Assembly (NCBI GenBank): GCA_963733505.1
Contig: CAVTDW010000017.1
Location: 62,001-126,000, forward strand
Direction of reading: 5' to 3'
Origin: JALYXV01 sp963733505
Lineage (GTDB): Bacteria; Actinomycetota; Acidimicrobiia; Acidimicrobiales; Palsa-688
DNA length: 64,000 bases
Shown here: in pieces, positions 47,055-56,215 of the stretch
How positions within the stretch are numbered: position 1 is the first letter of the stretch
Layout of the letters: every line of letters starts with the position of its first letter
The notes under the pieces: model-generated
What the model was told of the DNA's origin: nothing
The model's input: the letters and a program-made list of their open reading frames with translations, nothing else
The model's database searches: none
Translations under genes and position numbers: made by a program

Positions 47055-49375
47055 CCGCAGAGCCCGCGACCGGCGTGATCACACTCGATGCCGTGGCGCC
47101 ATGGAAGGCGCGGCCGATTCGTTGACCCTCGACGCGGAGGAAGTACCTGGCGGTCGGCGGCGAAACTCGCCACCGTGAAGGTGACCATGCCGTCCGCCCC
47201 CGTCGTGCGGCTGTCGATCACCTTGTCCGAACCCAGGTAGATCGGGGTCCCCGTGTCGCCTTGGAAGAGGTTGACCGACGCCTTGGCGACTATCCCGCAA
47301 CTGTCGCTCAGTCGGGCCGTGACCACGAAGGAGCCGGTGGTGCGCAGCGAGCTGGCGACGATTGTCAGGGAAGGGTCGTGGCACACCGGCCAGGTGCCCA
47401 GCTGGTAGATGTCCCCGCCGTTTATCTGCCCGCCGCTCGTAAGCGGGAGGAACCGGGTGGGTTGGGCGTCGACCGACTTGACCAGCTCGGTGGCGGTCGT
47501 GGTCGGCCTGAGGAGGACGAACGTCGTGCCCGACCGGTGAGCGCCGCCGCCAGTTGGTCGGCCGTGGCGGGCGACCCGACGGCAACCAGGCGCCGCTGAA
47601 GGTCCTCGCCCACCAAGGGGTGGGTGAAGACCTGATTGTCGGCCACGATGGCGAGGCTCGAACCGGCCGGAAGAACCTTGTCCAGGTCGGTGTACGCGAA
47701 CAGGGGATAGAGGACCGATTCGGGATGGGGCAGGGTCATGACATGACGGACGTCGGCGAGGGTTGCCGTCTTCAGGTGGTCGTGGACCAGCAGCGCGTAG
47801 TTGGTGGGACTGGTGGCCCACCACATGCTCGTGCCACTGGTGGCGACGAAGAGCGCGGTCAGCACCGTCGGCGCGTACCGGGGCAGCCTCAGGTGCCCGA
47901 GGACGGTCCGTCGCTCGTCGACCAGGCGGGCGACGCGCTCCAGGCACAGGGCCAGGCAGACACAGCCCACGCCGGCCAGGGCAATGGTGAACCGAGCCCA
48001 CCACGGCGCCGAGGTGGCGATCGCCACCACGACGACCGGAACGAGGAGCCCGAACAGGTAGTCCAGGCGGCGCCGGGCGAACCACACGATGGCGACCACC
48101 AGGGCGGGGGCGACCAGGAGAGGCCATTGCAGTCCGAAGCCCCCAAGGCGCTGGTCGTAGATATACGCATGCCGGTGAAGGTCGTACAACCACGACTTGA
48201 CCGTGGCGCCCAACAGGCCGAGCGGCGCATGGCGCAAGCGTCGCAGGTTCGCTGGCCCCGATGATGCTGCTGGTGGTGCCCCGACCCGGAAAGCCCAGGA
48301 CTTCGAACGGATAGAAGGGGTTCTTCCAGGTCACCCAGGTCCGCACGTACCAGAACGCCGACAGCGTCGCCAGAGGGACGAGAAGGCAGGCGGCACCTAC
48401 TCGTCCCCGTGGCCGGACCGTACGCTCGGGCAGGTCGGGCCGAATGTCGGTGATTCGTACGAACTGGACGAATCCGATGACGACGACGGCCGCCGCCACG
48501 ACCAGGTTGGTTGACTTGGTCCCCGCCGCCAGGCCGGCGGCGGTGCCGGCCAGAAGCAAATGCCCCGCCAGGCCCCGAGCGGTGCCTCGGACGAAGGTCA
48601 CCGAGGACGAGACGATCAACAGAAAGCCCAGTGCGGCCAGGGCGGTGGCGCCACTGGCGATGTCCACGTAGGCAGTGCTCGCCTGGAGGAACACCGCCGG
48701 CATGGCGACCACGCCGAGGCCGCCCAACAACGCCAGGCTCGTTCGAACCTTCAAGTTGCGAGCCAGCATGGTCACGGCGCTGGCGGCCATGGCCACGAAC
48801 GGCAGCGTGCTCAATCCGGCGTATCGCATGGTATGCAGAAAGGTGCCGGTCCAAGCCGTGAGCAACTCTTGGTCGGCCGGGAAAACGTCACTCAAGAGGT
48901 TCTGGCGGCTGTGGACGATGGCATGGTGCTGGATCCACGTATCGGGACCGATCAGGTGGTACGCCAGACCGTCAAAGGAGACTTGGGGCAATCGGACGGC
49001 CAGAACGATCTGCCAGCCGTACTGAGCGACGACGAGCAGGCCGAGGATGAGCAGGGCAGGGTGCCTTCTCAGCCGGCGGATGCCGTAGCCGGCAACGCTG
49101 ACGACCTGGCGCGCCGCGTCTCGGGCCGCCGAGCGGGCCCAGAAGTAACAGCCGCCCACTTCGGCGGCGGCGACCGCGACCGCGGTCGAGGCCAGCACCG
49201 TCGGGTCAAGCTGGCGGAACACCCCCCCGACGAGGAGGGTCTCGCCCGCCAGTTGCCCGGCCAGCACGACCCAAAAGCCGGTGACCATCGTCGATGTCCG
49301 AGACAGTCTGAGCGAAGCGACGACGGCCGCCGACCCAACGGCGGTGGCCAGCAGGCACACCAGGCACAGGAGCAA
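47035..49375 (-). CDS. Polytopic GT-C-like membrane protein (three frameshifts)
   Basis: Restored length about 779 residues. The first half has about ten membrane helices and a loop with FDGLAYHLIGPDTWIQHH, the kind of Asp-containing first loop seen in GT-C glycosyltransferases. The second half has further helices (LVAPALVVAIVWFARRRLDYLFGLLVPV) and a soluble C-terminal region (ADNQVFTHPLVGEDLQRRLV, GTTFVLLRPTTTATEL, YFLRVEGQRIGRAFHG). The frame changes by +1 near 48250, by -1 near 47520 and by +1 near 47130; the stop is then 47035. Substrate unknown; a dolichyl/polyprenyl-sugar donor is the family default. The 3' end overlaps the 46056 gene. Confidence 0.65.
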
Positions 49376-49404
49376 GCGTCAGCCCGTCCTGGATGCAACA
49401 GCGA

Positions 49405-50808
49405 TCATCGCGACGGGCGTTTGGATTCGCTCGCCACGACCTCGTTCAGCCGTTGCAGGAGCTTCTCCATCTGGGCCTCGCTCCGAGCGACCCGCGAGGT
49501 GAGTCGGCTCACCGCTTCGGGAACCGCCCCGTCCGAAGCGGCCCGTTTGGCCGCCGCTTCGCCCGCGACCAGTTGGTGTCTCATCCGATCTGCGAACGTG
49601 TCCAACTCCTGGCCCACGGCCGATGCCATGCGCTCCCCGGCGACCTCCGAACGGCGGGCGAGCCCCGCCACTTGCTCGGTCAAGGACTGCAGTGCTCCCG
49701 CGGTCATCCGGCTGAACTCGCGTAGTTCCTGTACCTGAAGGTCCAAGTGCTCGACGGACCCCGCGATCCGCGACCCGATCCCGACCTGGCTGGAGACCGC
49801 GGAAAGCAGCTGGCGCTGGGTTTCGGCCAGCTCGATGAGCAGCTGCGCGACGTCATCGCCCGTCTCCGGGTGACCCGATTGAGTTGGCGCCCGACGCTGC
49901 TGCAGCCCGAGGTGATCGACGACGACGGCAGCCACTCGGTCGGCGGCGCTGTCCAAGCTGGCCTTGAGCAGCCCCGGCATCCGGTCGGCGACGACGGCCC
50001 CGATCTGGTCGGCCAGCGCGACCCGGTCGGCATTCGCCGACGCGGGCCCGCGGGCAGGCAACCCGGTCGCGCCCATGGCGCCGAACGTGCTCTCGATCGT
50101 TCGCCGGATCAGGCTCTCGACCTCGGTCAAGTTGATGTCGACGGTCATCTGCATCAGCGACGACTGGATCGCATCGGCGATCTCGGCTGCCGTGGGTACG
50201 CGCTCGGCCCGATCGACGCGCTCGAGGCGGCCGGCGTCGGCCGCTCCGCGTTGGTCGCCATAGCGGGCCAGATCGCCGCCAACGGGCGCCGTGGCCGGTC
50301 TCACGGGGATTCCGGGGTTGCCGATTTGGGCGCTCCAGCCCCGCAGGGTTTCGTCCCACCGTCGAAGGGCTCGCTGCACCGCGGGGTCGGGCCCGAGGTA
50401 GCGCTCGACTGAGGGAAGGAGGTACTCGAGAACACCGTCACTGGAGCGTTCGAGGGCGCAACGCTCCACGCCATCGGCGGTCCGACCGACGACGGTGACG
50501 CCGCCGATGCCATCGCGGCTGAAGCGAACGGCCGCCCGAAAGGCGGCCACCTCGTTCAGGTCCGCGGACAACACCACCGCCCGGTCGTCGGGCCCGGGCC
50601 GACGTACCTCGTAGGTGGCCGCTTCCCCGGGTCGGGCGCCACGAACTGGGCGACCAGTTCACCCTCGCCTTGTGCGATTGCCATCCCGAGGAGGGGGACG
50701 ATCACCCGTCCTGCCGACGGGGTCGGGCGGGGTGCCCCGCCGTGTCGCCGCCATGCGCAACAACCCGTCGAGGTAACTCAAACTGGCGGCGTCGGACCTA
50801 TCGGACAC
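49405..50808 (-). CDS. Coiled-coil protein, paralogue A (frameshifted)
   Basis: Restored length about 467 residues from GTG 50808. It matches the 54711-56153 product along its length: LVAQFVAPDP-GEAATYEVRR here against LVPYLAAVPGEASIFEVRR there; PTAAEIADAI against PTAAEVAEVV; and a common end (VSRLTSRVARSEAQMEKLLQRLNEV against VARLTRKLRQSVAQLDRALVRLNEL). The C-terminal half is predicted coiled coil (SVEHLDLQVQELREFSRM ... ALQSLTEQVAGLARR). No membrane segment or signal peptide. Two frame changes are needed: +1 near 50710 and -1 at a G run near 50640. The function is unknown; position beside the exosortase gene suggests a scaffold role. Confidence 0.65.
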
Positions 50809-50950
50809 TCTGCAGGACCCCTAGCGACCTCAGGTGGTGGAACTCCAGTCGGTCGTGGGACCAAGGAAAGTCTACCGTGTGCGCCCTTCGTACGGCGGTC
50901 CGGGAGCGGCGGTCGACCAGGCCGGGCCCAGGCGCGCCCCCGGGCGTCGG

Positions 50951-50956
50951 TATGAT
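50951..50956 (+). promoter_or_regulatory. Candidate -10 element of the exosortase gene
   Basis: TATGAT ends nine bases before the GTG start at 50965, which fits transcription starting at or very near the start codon (a leaderless mRNA, common in actinobacteria). No good -35 is seen at the normal spacing. Confidence 0.35.
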
Positions 50957-50964
50957 CCGAGGCG

Positions 50965-51531
50965 GTGACCGAGACCACATTGCCCGATGCCGGCGGGGCT
51001 CGGCTGACTCGACCGGGGGCGGGCCGCTCGAGCAGGGTCGCCCTCTCGCTCGTCATGCTCCTCGGTGCCGTCTTGCTGGTGCTCGGAAACCGGGCCCTCC
51101 GCACTGCCGAACTGGTGGTCTCGGGCGGTGTCATCAGCCTGGGCGCCGGACACACGGTCCTCTACCGGCCGGGACACTTCATCTTCTTCGAGACCTCCGC
51201 CTCACGAACCGTCGGCTTGCAGGTCACCGCCTCATGTACTGCCATTTTCCTGATGGTGCCCTTCCTGCTCCTGGCCGCGTTCATGATGCTGATCCCACGG
51301 GTGAGCGCCGCGCGTCTTGTCGTCGCGGCGGTGGTCGGAGCGGTGGTGGTGTTCTGGCTGAACCAGTTGCGTCTTTTGATCATTGCCTGGGCCACCCACA
51401 ACTGGGGCATCGGACCGGGATTTGATTGGTCCCACATTCTGGCGGGCTCGCTGGTGACGACGTTCAGCATGCTGATCGCGCTGTATCTCTTCTTCCGAAT
51501 CTCGCTCACCGGGCGGCGCTCGGCGGTCTAG
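50965..51531 (+). CDS. Exosortase/archaeosortase-family transpeptidase
   Basis: 188 residues, with about six membrane segments. The three catalytic residues of the family occur in order: Cys in TASCTAIFLM (about residue 92), Arg in FWLNQLRLLIIAWATHNWG (~134) and His in DWSHILAGSLVTTF (~156). These motifs match exosortase/archaeosortase sequences such as N-x-x-R and H-x-x-x-G/S. The enzyme would cut C-terminal sorting signals and attach or release exported proteins. The gene starts a set of four same-strand genes and is divergent from coiled-coil paralogue A. At 188 residues it is small but within the range of the family. No other exosortase-linked gene names can be given. Confidence 0.78.
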   Translation: MTETTLPDAGGARLTRPGAGRSSRVALSLVMLLGAVLLVLGNRALRTAELVVSGGVISLGAGHTVLYRPGHFIFFETSASRTVGLQVTASCTAIFLMVPFLLLAAFMMLIPRVSAARLVVAAVVGAVVVFWLNQLRLLIIAWATHNWGIGPGFDWSHILAGSLVTTFSMLIALYLFFRISLTGRRSAV

Positions 51532-51670
51532 CCCGAGGTCTGACTCGGGCCCTCACGGGTTCTCACGAAGCAGGGTTCAGAATGGTGCGAATCGCTCGAC
51601 GTCGTGGCGGCGCTGCGCTAGTCTCCACCGCACCGTAAGTCGTCTGTGGGGAAGGAACGGGTCGGAACCT

Positions 51671-51835
51671 ATGTACGGAGGCGGCTGTACGACCATTGCG
51701 GGAGGCGCGGTCGGCGCGTGCTCGCTCGCCACGACCGGAACCTCGGCCATGTTGCTGGCCCTGCTCGGCCTGGTGATGATCATCGTGGGCCTCCTTCTGA
51801 TGCGCGCGGTAATGGTGCGCCCGGGGCGGCTCTAG
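51671..51835 (+). CDS. Small membrane peptide with LATTG-like sorting end
   Basis: 54 residues (MYGGGCTTIAGGAVGACSLATTG then a long hydrophobic segment AMLLALLGLVMIIVGLLLM and a basic tail RAVMVRPGRL). The layout is short motif, membrane helix, basic tail, as in sorting signals; the motif LATTG resembles the LAxTG signals of class E sortases. Two Cys precede it. A purine-rich GGGGAAGGAACGGG lies before the ATG. The gene lies between the exosortase and the glycosyltransferase, 18 bases before the latter. It is too short for most gene callers. Confidence 0.6.
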   Translation: MYGGGCTTIAGGAVGACSLATTGTSAMLLALLGLVMIIVGLLLMRAVMVRPGRL

Positions 51836-51853
51836 GCTCGCCAAGCCGTCGAA

Positions 51854-53626
51854 ATGCTGAGCATCCTGATCGGTGTGCTCTCGCTGGTCCTCATCGGGAC
51901 CGGCTTGTTTTATTTCATCGCCACGACCGGCTTCGGGATGCTCGAAGGGCGCCGGCTGCGCCGCGATGCGCCCACGACCGCCGAGGCGAGCGGGCTGGCG
52001 TCGCTGGCGCGGCCCACAGATGTGTACTTCTTGGTCCCGTGCCTCAACGAGGAAGGTGTCATCGGGTCGACGCTCAACCGGCTGCTCAGCAACCAAGAGG
52101 CACGGGTTGTGGTCGTCGACGACGCCTCGCAGGATCGCACCGCGCAGGTCGTGCGCTCGGTCGGAGGGGATCGGACCCTCCTCATCTCCCGCACGTTGCC
52201 CGACGCCCAAAAAGGCAAAGGGCCCGCGCTCAACGCCGGCTTGCCCGCCATCGTCGCCGATGTCCGAGGCCGCGGCCTCGACCCGTCGCACGTGCTGGTG
52301 TGCGTCATGGATGCCGATGGCGACCTGTCGGACGGCGCCCTCGGCCACGTCCTTCCGCTCTTCGACGATCCCAAGGTGGGCGGGGCCCAACTCGGTGTGC
52401 GGATCAGCAATCGGGAAGAGAATCTGCTCACCACGATGCAGGACTTCGAGTTTTGGGGACTTGCCGCCACCGCCCAACTTGGTCGGGTTCGTCTGGGTAC
52501 CGTCAGCCTCGGAGGCAACGGTCAGTTCACCCGGCTCTCGGCGCTCTCGGAGCTCGGCGCGGCGCCGTGGTCCACCGCGCTGACCGAGGATCTGGACTTG
52601 GCCCTTCGGCTCATGGAACGTGGATGGCGGCTCACCACCACGCCGCTGGCGTCGGTGCACCAGCAGGCAGTTCTGACCTTTCCCGCCCTGATCCGGCAGC
52701 GGACCCGATGGTTCCAGGGACACATGGCGTGCATCGGGCACCTCCGCAAGCTGTGGGGCAGCGCGGCCATGTCGAACCTGTCGGTGCTGGAGGTGAGCGC
52801 CTACTTGCTGATTCCGTGGGTGTTCATCCTGCCGTGGTCGATCCTCTTCCACATCGGGCTGTGGCAGCTCCTGGGGCGCCTGGCCAGCGCGCCCAAGGCA
52901 TCGATCGGAGGCAATGGGGTCATCGTCCGGGTCGCCACCTTGATTGCCTGGTACCTCCTGGGCTTCGGGCCCAGCTTGTTCGGCGGCTATCTGTATTACC
53001 GCCAGGACCGATCGGTGGGCCGGCTGCGGGCCATGCTCCTCGGCCACGCGCTCGTCTTGTGCAACTACGTGGCGTTCGTCAGCTGCTGGCTGGCCGCCCT
53101 CCGCTCCCTTCGGGGGCTGACGGGGTGGGAGAAGACGGTGCGCCGTGCCGACGGCGGGTTGGACTATCTGCTGCCGTCGAATCTGGTGGCCGCTTCGGGA
53201 CGGGTCATCGGACGTTTGACGAAGCGGCCGCCCGACCTCAGACCATTGCCCGCCCCGGCGGGGTCGGGCGACTCACCCAGCGGGGCCCTCCTGCTCCGAT
53301 TCGGTCCAGCCGAACCAGCACCTTCCCCCCACACGCCGACCCCCGTCGCCGCCACTGCGGTTCGGGTCAAGGCCATCGTGTCACACAACCAACTGGGCCC
53401 AGCCGCATTGGCGCCCGGTGCCAAAGTGAGGGCCCGGGTAACTCGCTGCGCTGCCCCTACCGCGCCCTCGACTCCGGCGGCAACGCCCCTGCTCACGGGT
53501 CGCCTGCGAGTGACGCCGCGCCGGTTCGAACCGCAGGACGAAAAATTGAATCAGTTAGGCGCGCGATTTTTGATCCGCGACGCCGTTCCCGTTATGGTTA
53601 CCCCACTCCAGGAGGAAACTGCATGA
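51854..53626 (+). CDS. Processive family 2 glycosyltransferase, membrane-bound
   Basis: 590 residues. A membrane helix at the N terminus (LSILIGVLSLVLIGTGLFYF), then the GT2 catalytic domain with VVVDDASQDRTA, VCVMDADGDLSD, ALTEDLDLALRLM and QRTRWFQGH, the D, DxD, TED and Q-x-x-R-W set of processive enzymes (cellulose, hyaluronan and poly-GlcNAc synthases). Four or more C-terminal helices follow (SAYLLIPWVFILPWSILFHIG ...). The enzyme would polymerise a sugar and pass the chain across the membrane. The last ~110 residues are Pro/Ala-rich and not typical of the family. The TGA overlaps the next ATG as ATGA, yet a promoter is also visible inside this 3' end. Confidence 0.85.
   Translation: MLSILIGVLSLVLIGTGLFYFIATTGFGMLEGRRLRRDAPTTAEASGLASLARPTDVYFLVPCLNEEGVIGSTLNRLLSNQEARVVVVDDASQDRTAQVVRSVGGDRTLLISRTLPDAQKGKGPALNAGLPAIVADVRGRGLDPSHVLVCVMDADGDLSDGALGHVLPLFDDPKVGGAQLGVRISNREENLLTTMQDFEFWGLAATAQLGRVRLGTVSLGGNGQFTRLSALSELGAAPWSTALTEDLDLALRLMERGWRLTTTPLASVHQQAVLTFPALIRQRTRWFQGHMACIGHLRKLWGSAAMSNLSVLEVSAYLLIPWVFILPWSILFHIGLWQLLGRLASAPKASIGGNGVIVRVATLIAWYLLGFGPSLFGGYLYYRQDRSVGRLRAMLLGHALVLCNYVAFVSCWLAALRSLRGLTGWEKTVRRADGGLDYLLPSNLVAASGRVIGRLTKRPPDLRPLPAPAGSGDSPSGALLLRFGPAEPAPSPHTPTPVAATAVRVKAIVSHNQLGPAALAPGAKVRARVTRCAAPTAPSTPAATPLLTGRLRVTPRRFEPQDEKLNQLGARFLIRDAVPVMVTPLQEETA
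53570..53598 (+). promoter_or_regulatory. Promoter of the surface-protein gene
   Basis: TTGATC (53570-53575) and TATGGT (53593-53598) are separated by 17 bases, with an AGGAGG site at 53610-53615 before the ATG at 53623. The segment is AT-rich against its background. This suggests that the surface protein is also transcribed on its own. Confidence 0.5.
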
Positions 53627-54594
53627 ATCGGACAGTTCAGAGCACGCTGAAGTCGTCGGCTACCGCGCTCTTCTTTGCCGTTGTCGCGGTCATGCTGACC
53701 TCCAGCCAGGCGCTGGCGGCTGTTACCGCCTCTCAGGCGACCGCCAACGCGATCGGGGGCAACCTCCTGACGACGGGGACGTGCTCGGCCACCAACGACG
53801 GCTCGGTGGCCGCCCCGGGGACCCAGACGGGTACCGGCGCCGGGTGCACCGCTGGTGGTCCGGCGGCCAACAGTGGCTCCCTGCTTTCGGCCTCCGTGTT
53901 GGTGCAGACGAGCAGCGCCACGCCGACCAGCACGTCGGCCGCCTGCGCCGGTGCGACCGGTCCTGGCGGCGGCGCCATCCAGGTCGGAGCTGCAGGACCG
54001 TGCACAGGAGTGAGCGCAGGCACGAGCGCCGGGGTGGTCCTGGTCGGCTCGCTGGTCACAGCCCAGGCGATCTTCTCGACGTGCGCCGCCACACCGAGCG
54101 GTGCGACCGGAGGTTCCACGCTGGTTAGCGCGGGCCTTGGTGGTGCCGCCAACATCCTCACCCTTCTGGGCGGCCTGGGCCTCGGCGCGGTGACCGGTGC
54201 GGGCACCCTGCCCGTCAATCCGGGACCCAACACCACGCTCGATCTGGCCTTGGGCAATCTTCACATCCTCACGCTGATCTTGAACAAGCAGACGACCGTT
54301 GCCGGTACCTTGACCGTCACGGCGCTCGACGTGACGGTGCTCAGTGGTGGCCTTACTGCCATCAACAACATTCCGATCCTTGGCCCAGCCCTGCTGTCCT
54401 TGTTGGGACTCGGCATCGCCAACGAGGGCGTCCACATCACCGTCGGAACGGTCACGTGCGGACCGAACGCCGCGGTGGTCGGCACCTCGGCGCTGCCCGG
54501 TAAGGCCGTACCGATCGCCGGCGGGGTGCTGGCGTTGGCTGCCGGAGGGGCGTACCTCGGTCGGCGGAAGCTGTTCGCAGCGTTCCGAGGCTGA
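53623..54594 (+). CDS. Secreted surface protein with C-terminal membrane anchor
   Basis: 323 residues from ATG 53623. A Sec signal peptide (ALFFAVVAVMLTSSQALA) is followed by a Gly/Ala/Ser/Thr-rich, low-charge body with regularly placed Cys (TTGTCSATND, TGAGCTAGG, SAACAGATG, GPCTGVS, FSTCAAT, VTCGPN). The end reads ALPGKAVPIAGGVLALAAGGAYLGRRKLFAAFRG, that is a short Pro-containing motif, a hydrophobic helix and a basic tail. This is the pattern of an exosortase or sortase substrate but without LPxTG. It is the closest candidate substrate to the exosortase encoded 2.1 kb upstream. No enzymatic motif is seen. Confidence 0.7.
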   Translation: MNRTVQSTLKSSATALFFAVVAVMLTSSQALAAVTASQATANAIGGNLLTTGTCSATNDGSVAAPGTQTGTGAGCTAGGPAANSGSLLSASVLVQTSSATPTSTSAACAGATGPGGGAIQVGAAGPCTGVSAGTSAGVVLVGSLVTAQAIFSTCAATPSGATGGSTLVSAGLGGAANILTLLGGLGLGAVTGAGTLPVNPGPNTTLDLALGNLHILTLILNKQTTVAGTLTVTALDVTVLSGGLTAINNIPILGPALLSLLGLGIANEGVHITVGTVTCGPNAAVVGTSALPGKAVPIAGGVLALAAGGAYLGRRKLFAAFRG

Positions 54595-54656
54595 AACACC
54601 GCTCGGTTCTCTGACCCAGGCTGGCCCACGCCGGGCAGGCCGTCGAAACTCGCTTC

Positions 54657-54686
54657 ACGATCGGGCCGGCCATCCGGCCCGATCGT
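54657..54686 (+). terminator. Strong hairpin terminator
   Basis: A perfect 13-bp stem (acgatcgggccgg / ccggcccgatcgt) with the 4-base loop ccat, followed by cgtattctg. It lies 62 bases after the surface-protein stop and 25 bases before the next start, so the exosortase block ends here. Confidence 0.75.
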
Positions 54687-54710
54687 CGTATTCTGAGCCG
54701 GGACGCACCC

Positions 54711-56153
54711 ATGTCTGACTACCCGAACGCTGACTACCCGAACACCACGGTCTCCTTCGCTGACTTCGTTCTCCGCAGCGCCCTGACGGCGCCTGAGGCG
54801 GCGAACGACCCGTCGGCGGGCCGGCTACTGGCTCGGTTGCTGGCTGTCATCGGAGAGGAGTGGGGCGACGAGGCGTTGGTCCCGTACCTGGCGGCGGTGC
54901 CCGGCGAGGCGTCGATCTTCGAAGTGCGGCGCTTTCGGGCGGGTGACCTGAACCCGGCGACGGTAAGCGCTGAGCGGGGCCCGGTCGCGGCCCTGCGGAC
55001 CGCGCTGCGGCTGGCCCACGAGGGCGACAGTGGTGTCGAGGTCCTCAGCTGCCACGCGTCGACTGACCTCGAGCGTTGCGTCTTGGTCCGCGACGCCACC
55101 GGCGAGCTGGAGTTTCGATTTCCTCGCGCCGAGACACTGATCGGCGACCCCGAGGCGTGCGTCGATGCCCTCCGCGCCTGGGAGTCCACCCTGCAGGAGT
55201 GGAGTCGCAGCCTTTCGCGAGGCGACGAGGAGCTCGGACGTGATGACTGGGGCGCGGAGGACCTGTCGGGCACGCCCCTTCTTCCCGAGGAGTCGCCGGG
55301 CGGCATTGCGGCCGTTGCTGAGGTTGCTGCCGTCGCTGCCGTTCCCGGCGTCGAGGCGGTGATTGCCGCCCTCGAGGGCTTCTTCTCGAGCCTCACCATC
55401 GAAGTTGATCTCGGCCAGATCGAGCAGCTCGTCCGGCAGGCGGTCGATCTCGACCGCCGCGAGATTGTCGAGCCGGTCGCCACTCGAGTGGCGGAGATCG
55501 TCGGTCCCCTGCTCCTCGCGGGCGCGACGGACCAGCAACCCCCCGGGCACGCGCAGCCCCCCGCGCCCCCGCAACTGCGGCAACCGGATCCGATCATCAT
55601 CGGCGTCCCGACCGCAGCCGAGGTCGCGGAAGTCGTCAGCGCCCAGGTCGGGGCGCTGCTGTCGGAGACCATCCTCAGTCGCCGCCACAGCGAGTCCGGT
55701 GGTCAGGTCTCGGCGCTGCGAGGGATTGCCGGCGCGGTCGAGTCGCTACAAGTGCAGCTCGATGCGATGCGCGACGAGCTCCGCCGGTCGACGCAGGTGC
55801 TGGTGAGCATCGACGAGCGCCTGGAGACCACTGATCGCCGCGGGGCGGTGACCGAACGGGTCATCACCTCGGTGGACCACGAAGTGCAGCGCCTGGCCCA
55901 CCGCATCGACGAGCAGGTGTCCGCAATGGTGTCCAGCGCCGAGGGCGGCTCGGAGCTGTCCGACGGCGTGGCTCGCCTCACCCGCAAACTCCGCCAGAGC
56001 GTCGCCCAGCTCGACCGGGCGTTGGTCCGGCTGAACGAGCTGTTCGACGAAGCGGAAGACCGACGCCCGACACCGCCGGCGTCGACTCGGCGTCTGGCCG
56101 AACCCGGACCGCCCCGCCCGCCCCGCAACGTGACGCCCCTGCCTCGCCGTTGA
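54711..56153 (+). CDS. Coiled-coil protein, paralogue B
   Basis: 480 residues. N-terminal globular part (~15-165: SFADFVLRSALTAPEAAN, ALVPYLAAVPGEASIFEVRRF, VSAERGPVAALRTALRLAHEGD), middle part with TIEVDLGQIEQLVRQAVDLDR, then PTAAEVAEVVSAQVGALL and a coiled-coil C terminus (GAVESLQVQLDAMRDELRRSTQVL ... VARLTRKLRQSVAQLDRALVRLNELFDEAED), ending in a Pro/Arg tail. No signal peptide. It is a homologue of the 49405-50808 product and the two flank the exosortase block in opposite orientations. The N terminus has a twice-repeated NADYPN-type unit. Function unknown. Confidence 0.8.
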   Translation: MSDYPNADYPNTTVSFADFVLRSALTAPEAANDPSAGRLLARLLAVIGEEWGDEALVPYLAAVPGEASIFEVRRFRAGDLNPATVSAERGPVAALRTALRLAHEGDSGVEVLSCHASTDLERCVLVRDATGELEFRFPRAETLIGDPEACVDALRAWESTLQEWSRSLSRGDEELGRDDWGAEDLSGTPLLPEESPGGIAAVAEVAAVAAVPGVEAVIAALEGFFSSLTIEVDLGQIEQLVRQAVDLDRREIVEPVATRVAEIVGPLLLAGATDQQPPGHAQPPAPPQLRQPDPIIIGVPTAAEVAEVVSAQVGALLSETILSRRHSESGGQVSALRGIAGAVESLQVQLDAMRDELRRSTQVLVSIDERLETTDRRGAVTERVITSVDHEVQRLAHRIDEQVSAMVSSAEGGSELSDGVARLTRKLRQSVAQLDRALVRLNELFDEAEDRRPTPPASTRRLAEPGPPRPPRNVTPLPRR

Positions 56154-56215
56154 ACGGTTGACGTTCGAGCGTCCCGGCGGGACGACAAGCGGGGCGTGAG
56201 GCCTCCGAAGCGCCC

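Noticed and set aside
51646..53622. Upstream two thirds of a 982-codon forward open frame that overlaps the glycosyltransferase gene in another frame
   Set aside because: Composition is Arg/Pro/Ala-rich with no domain; only the part from ATG 53623 has a signal peptide and anchor. It is an open-frame artefact of high GC.
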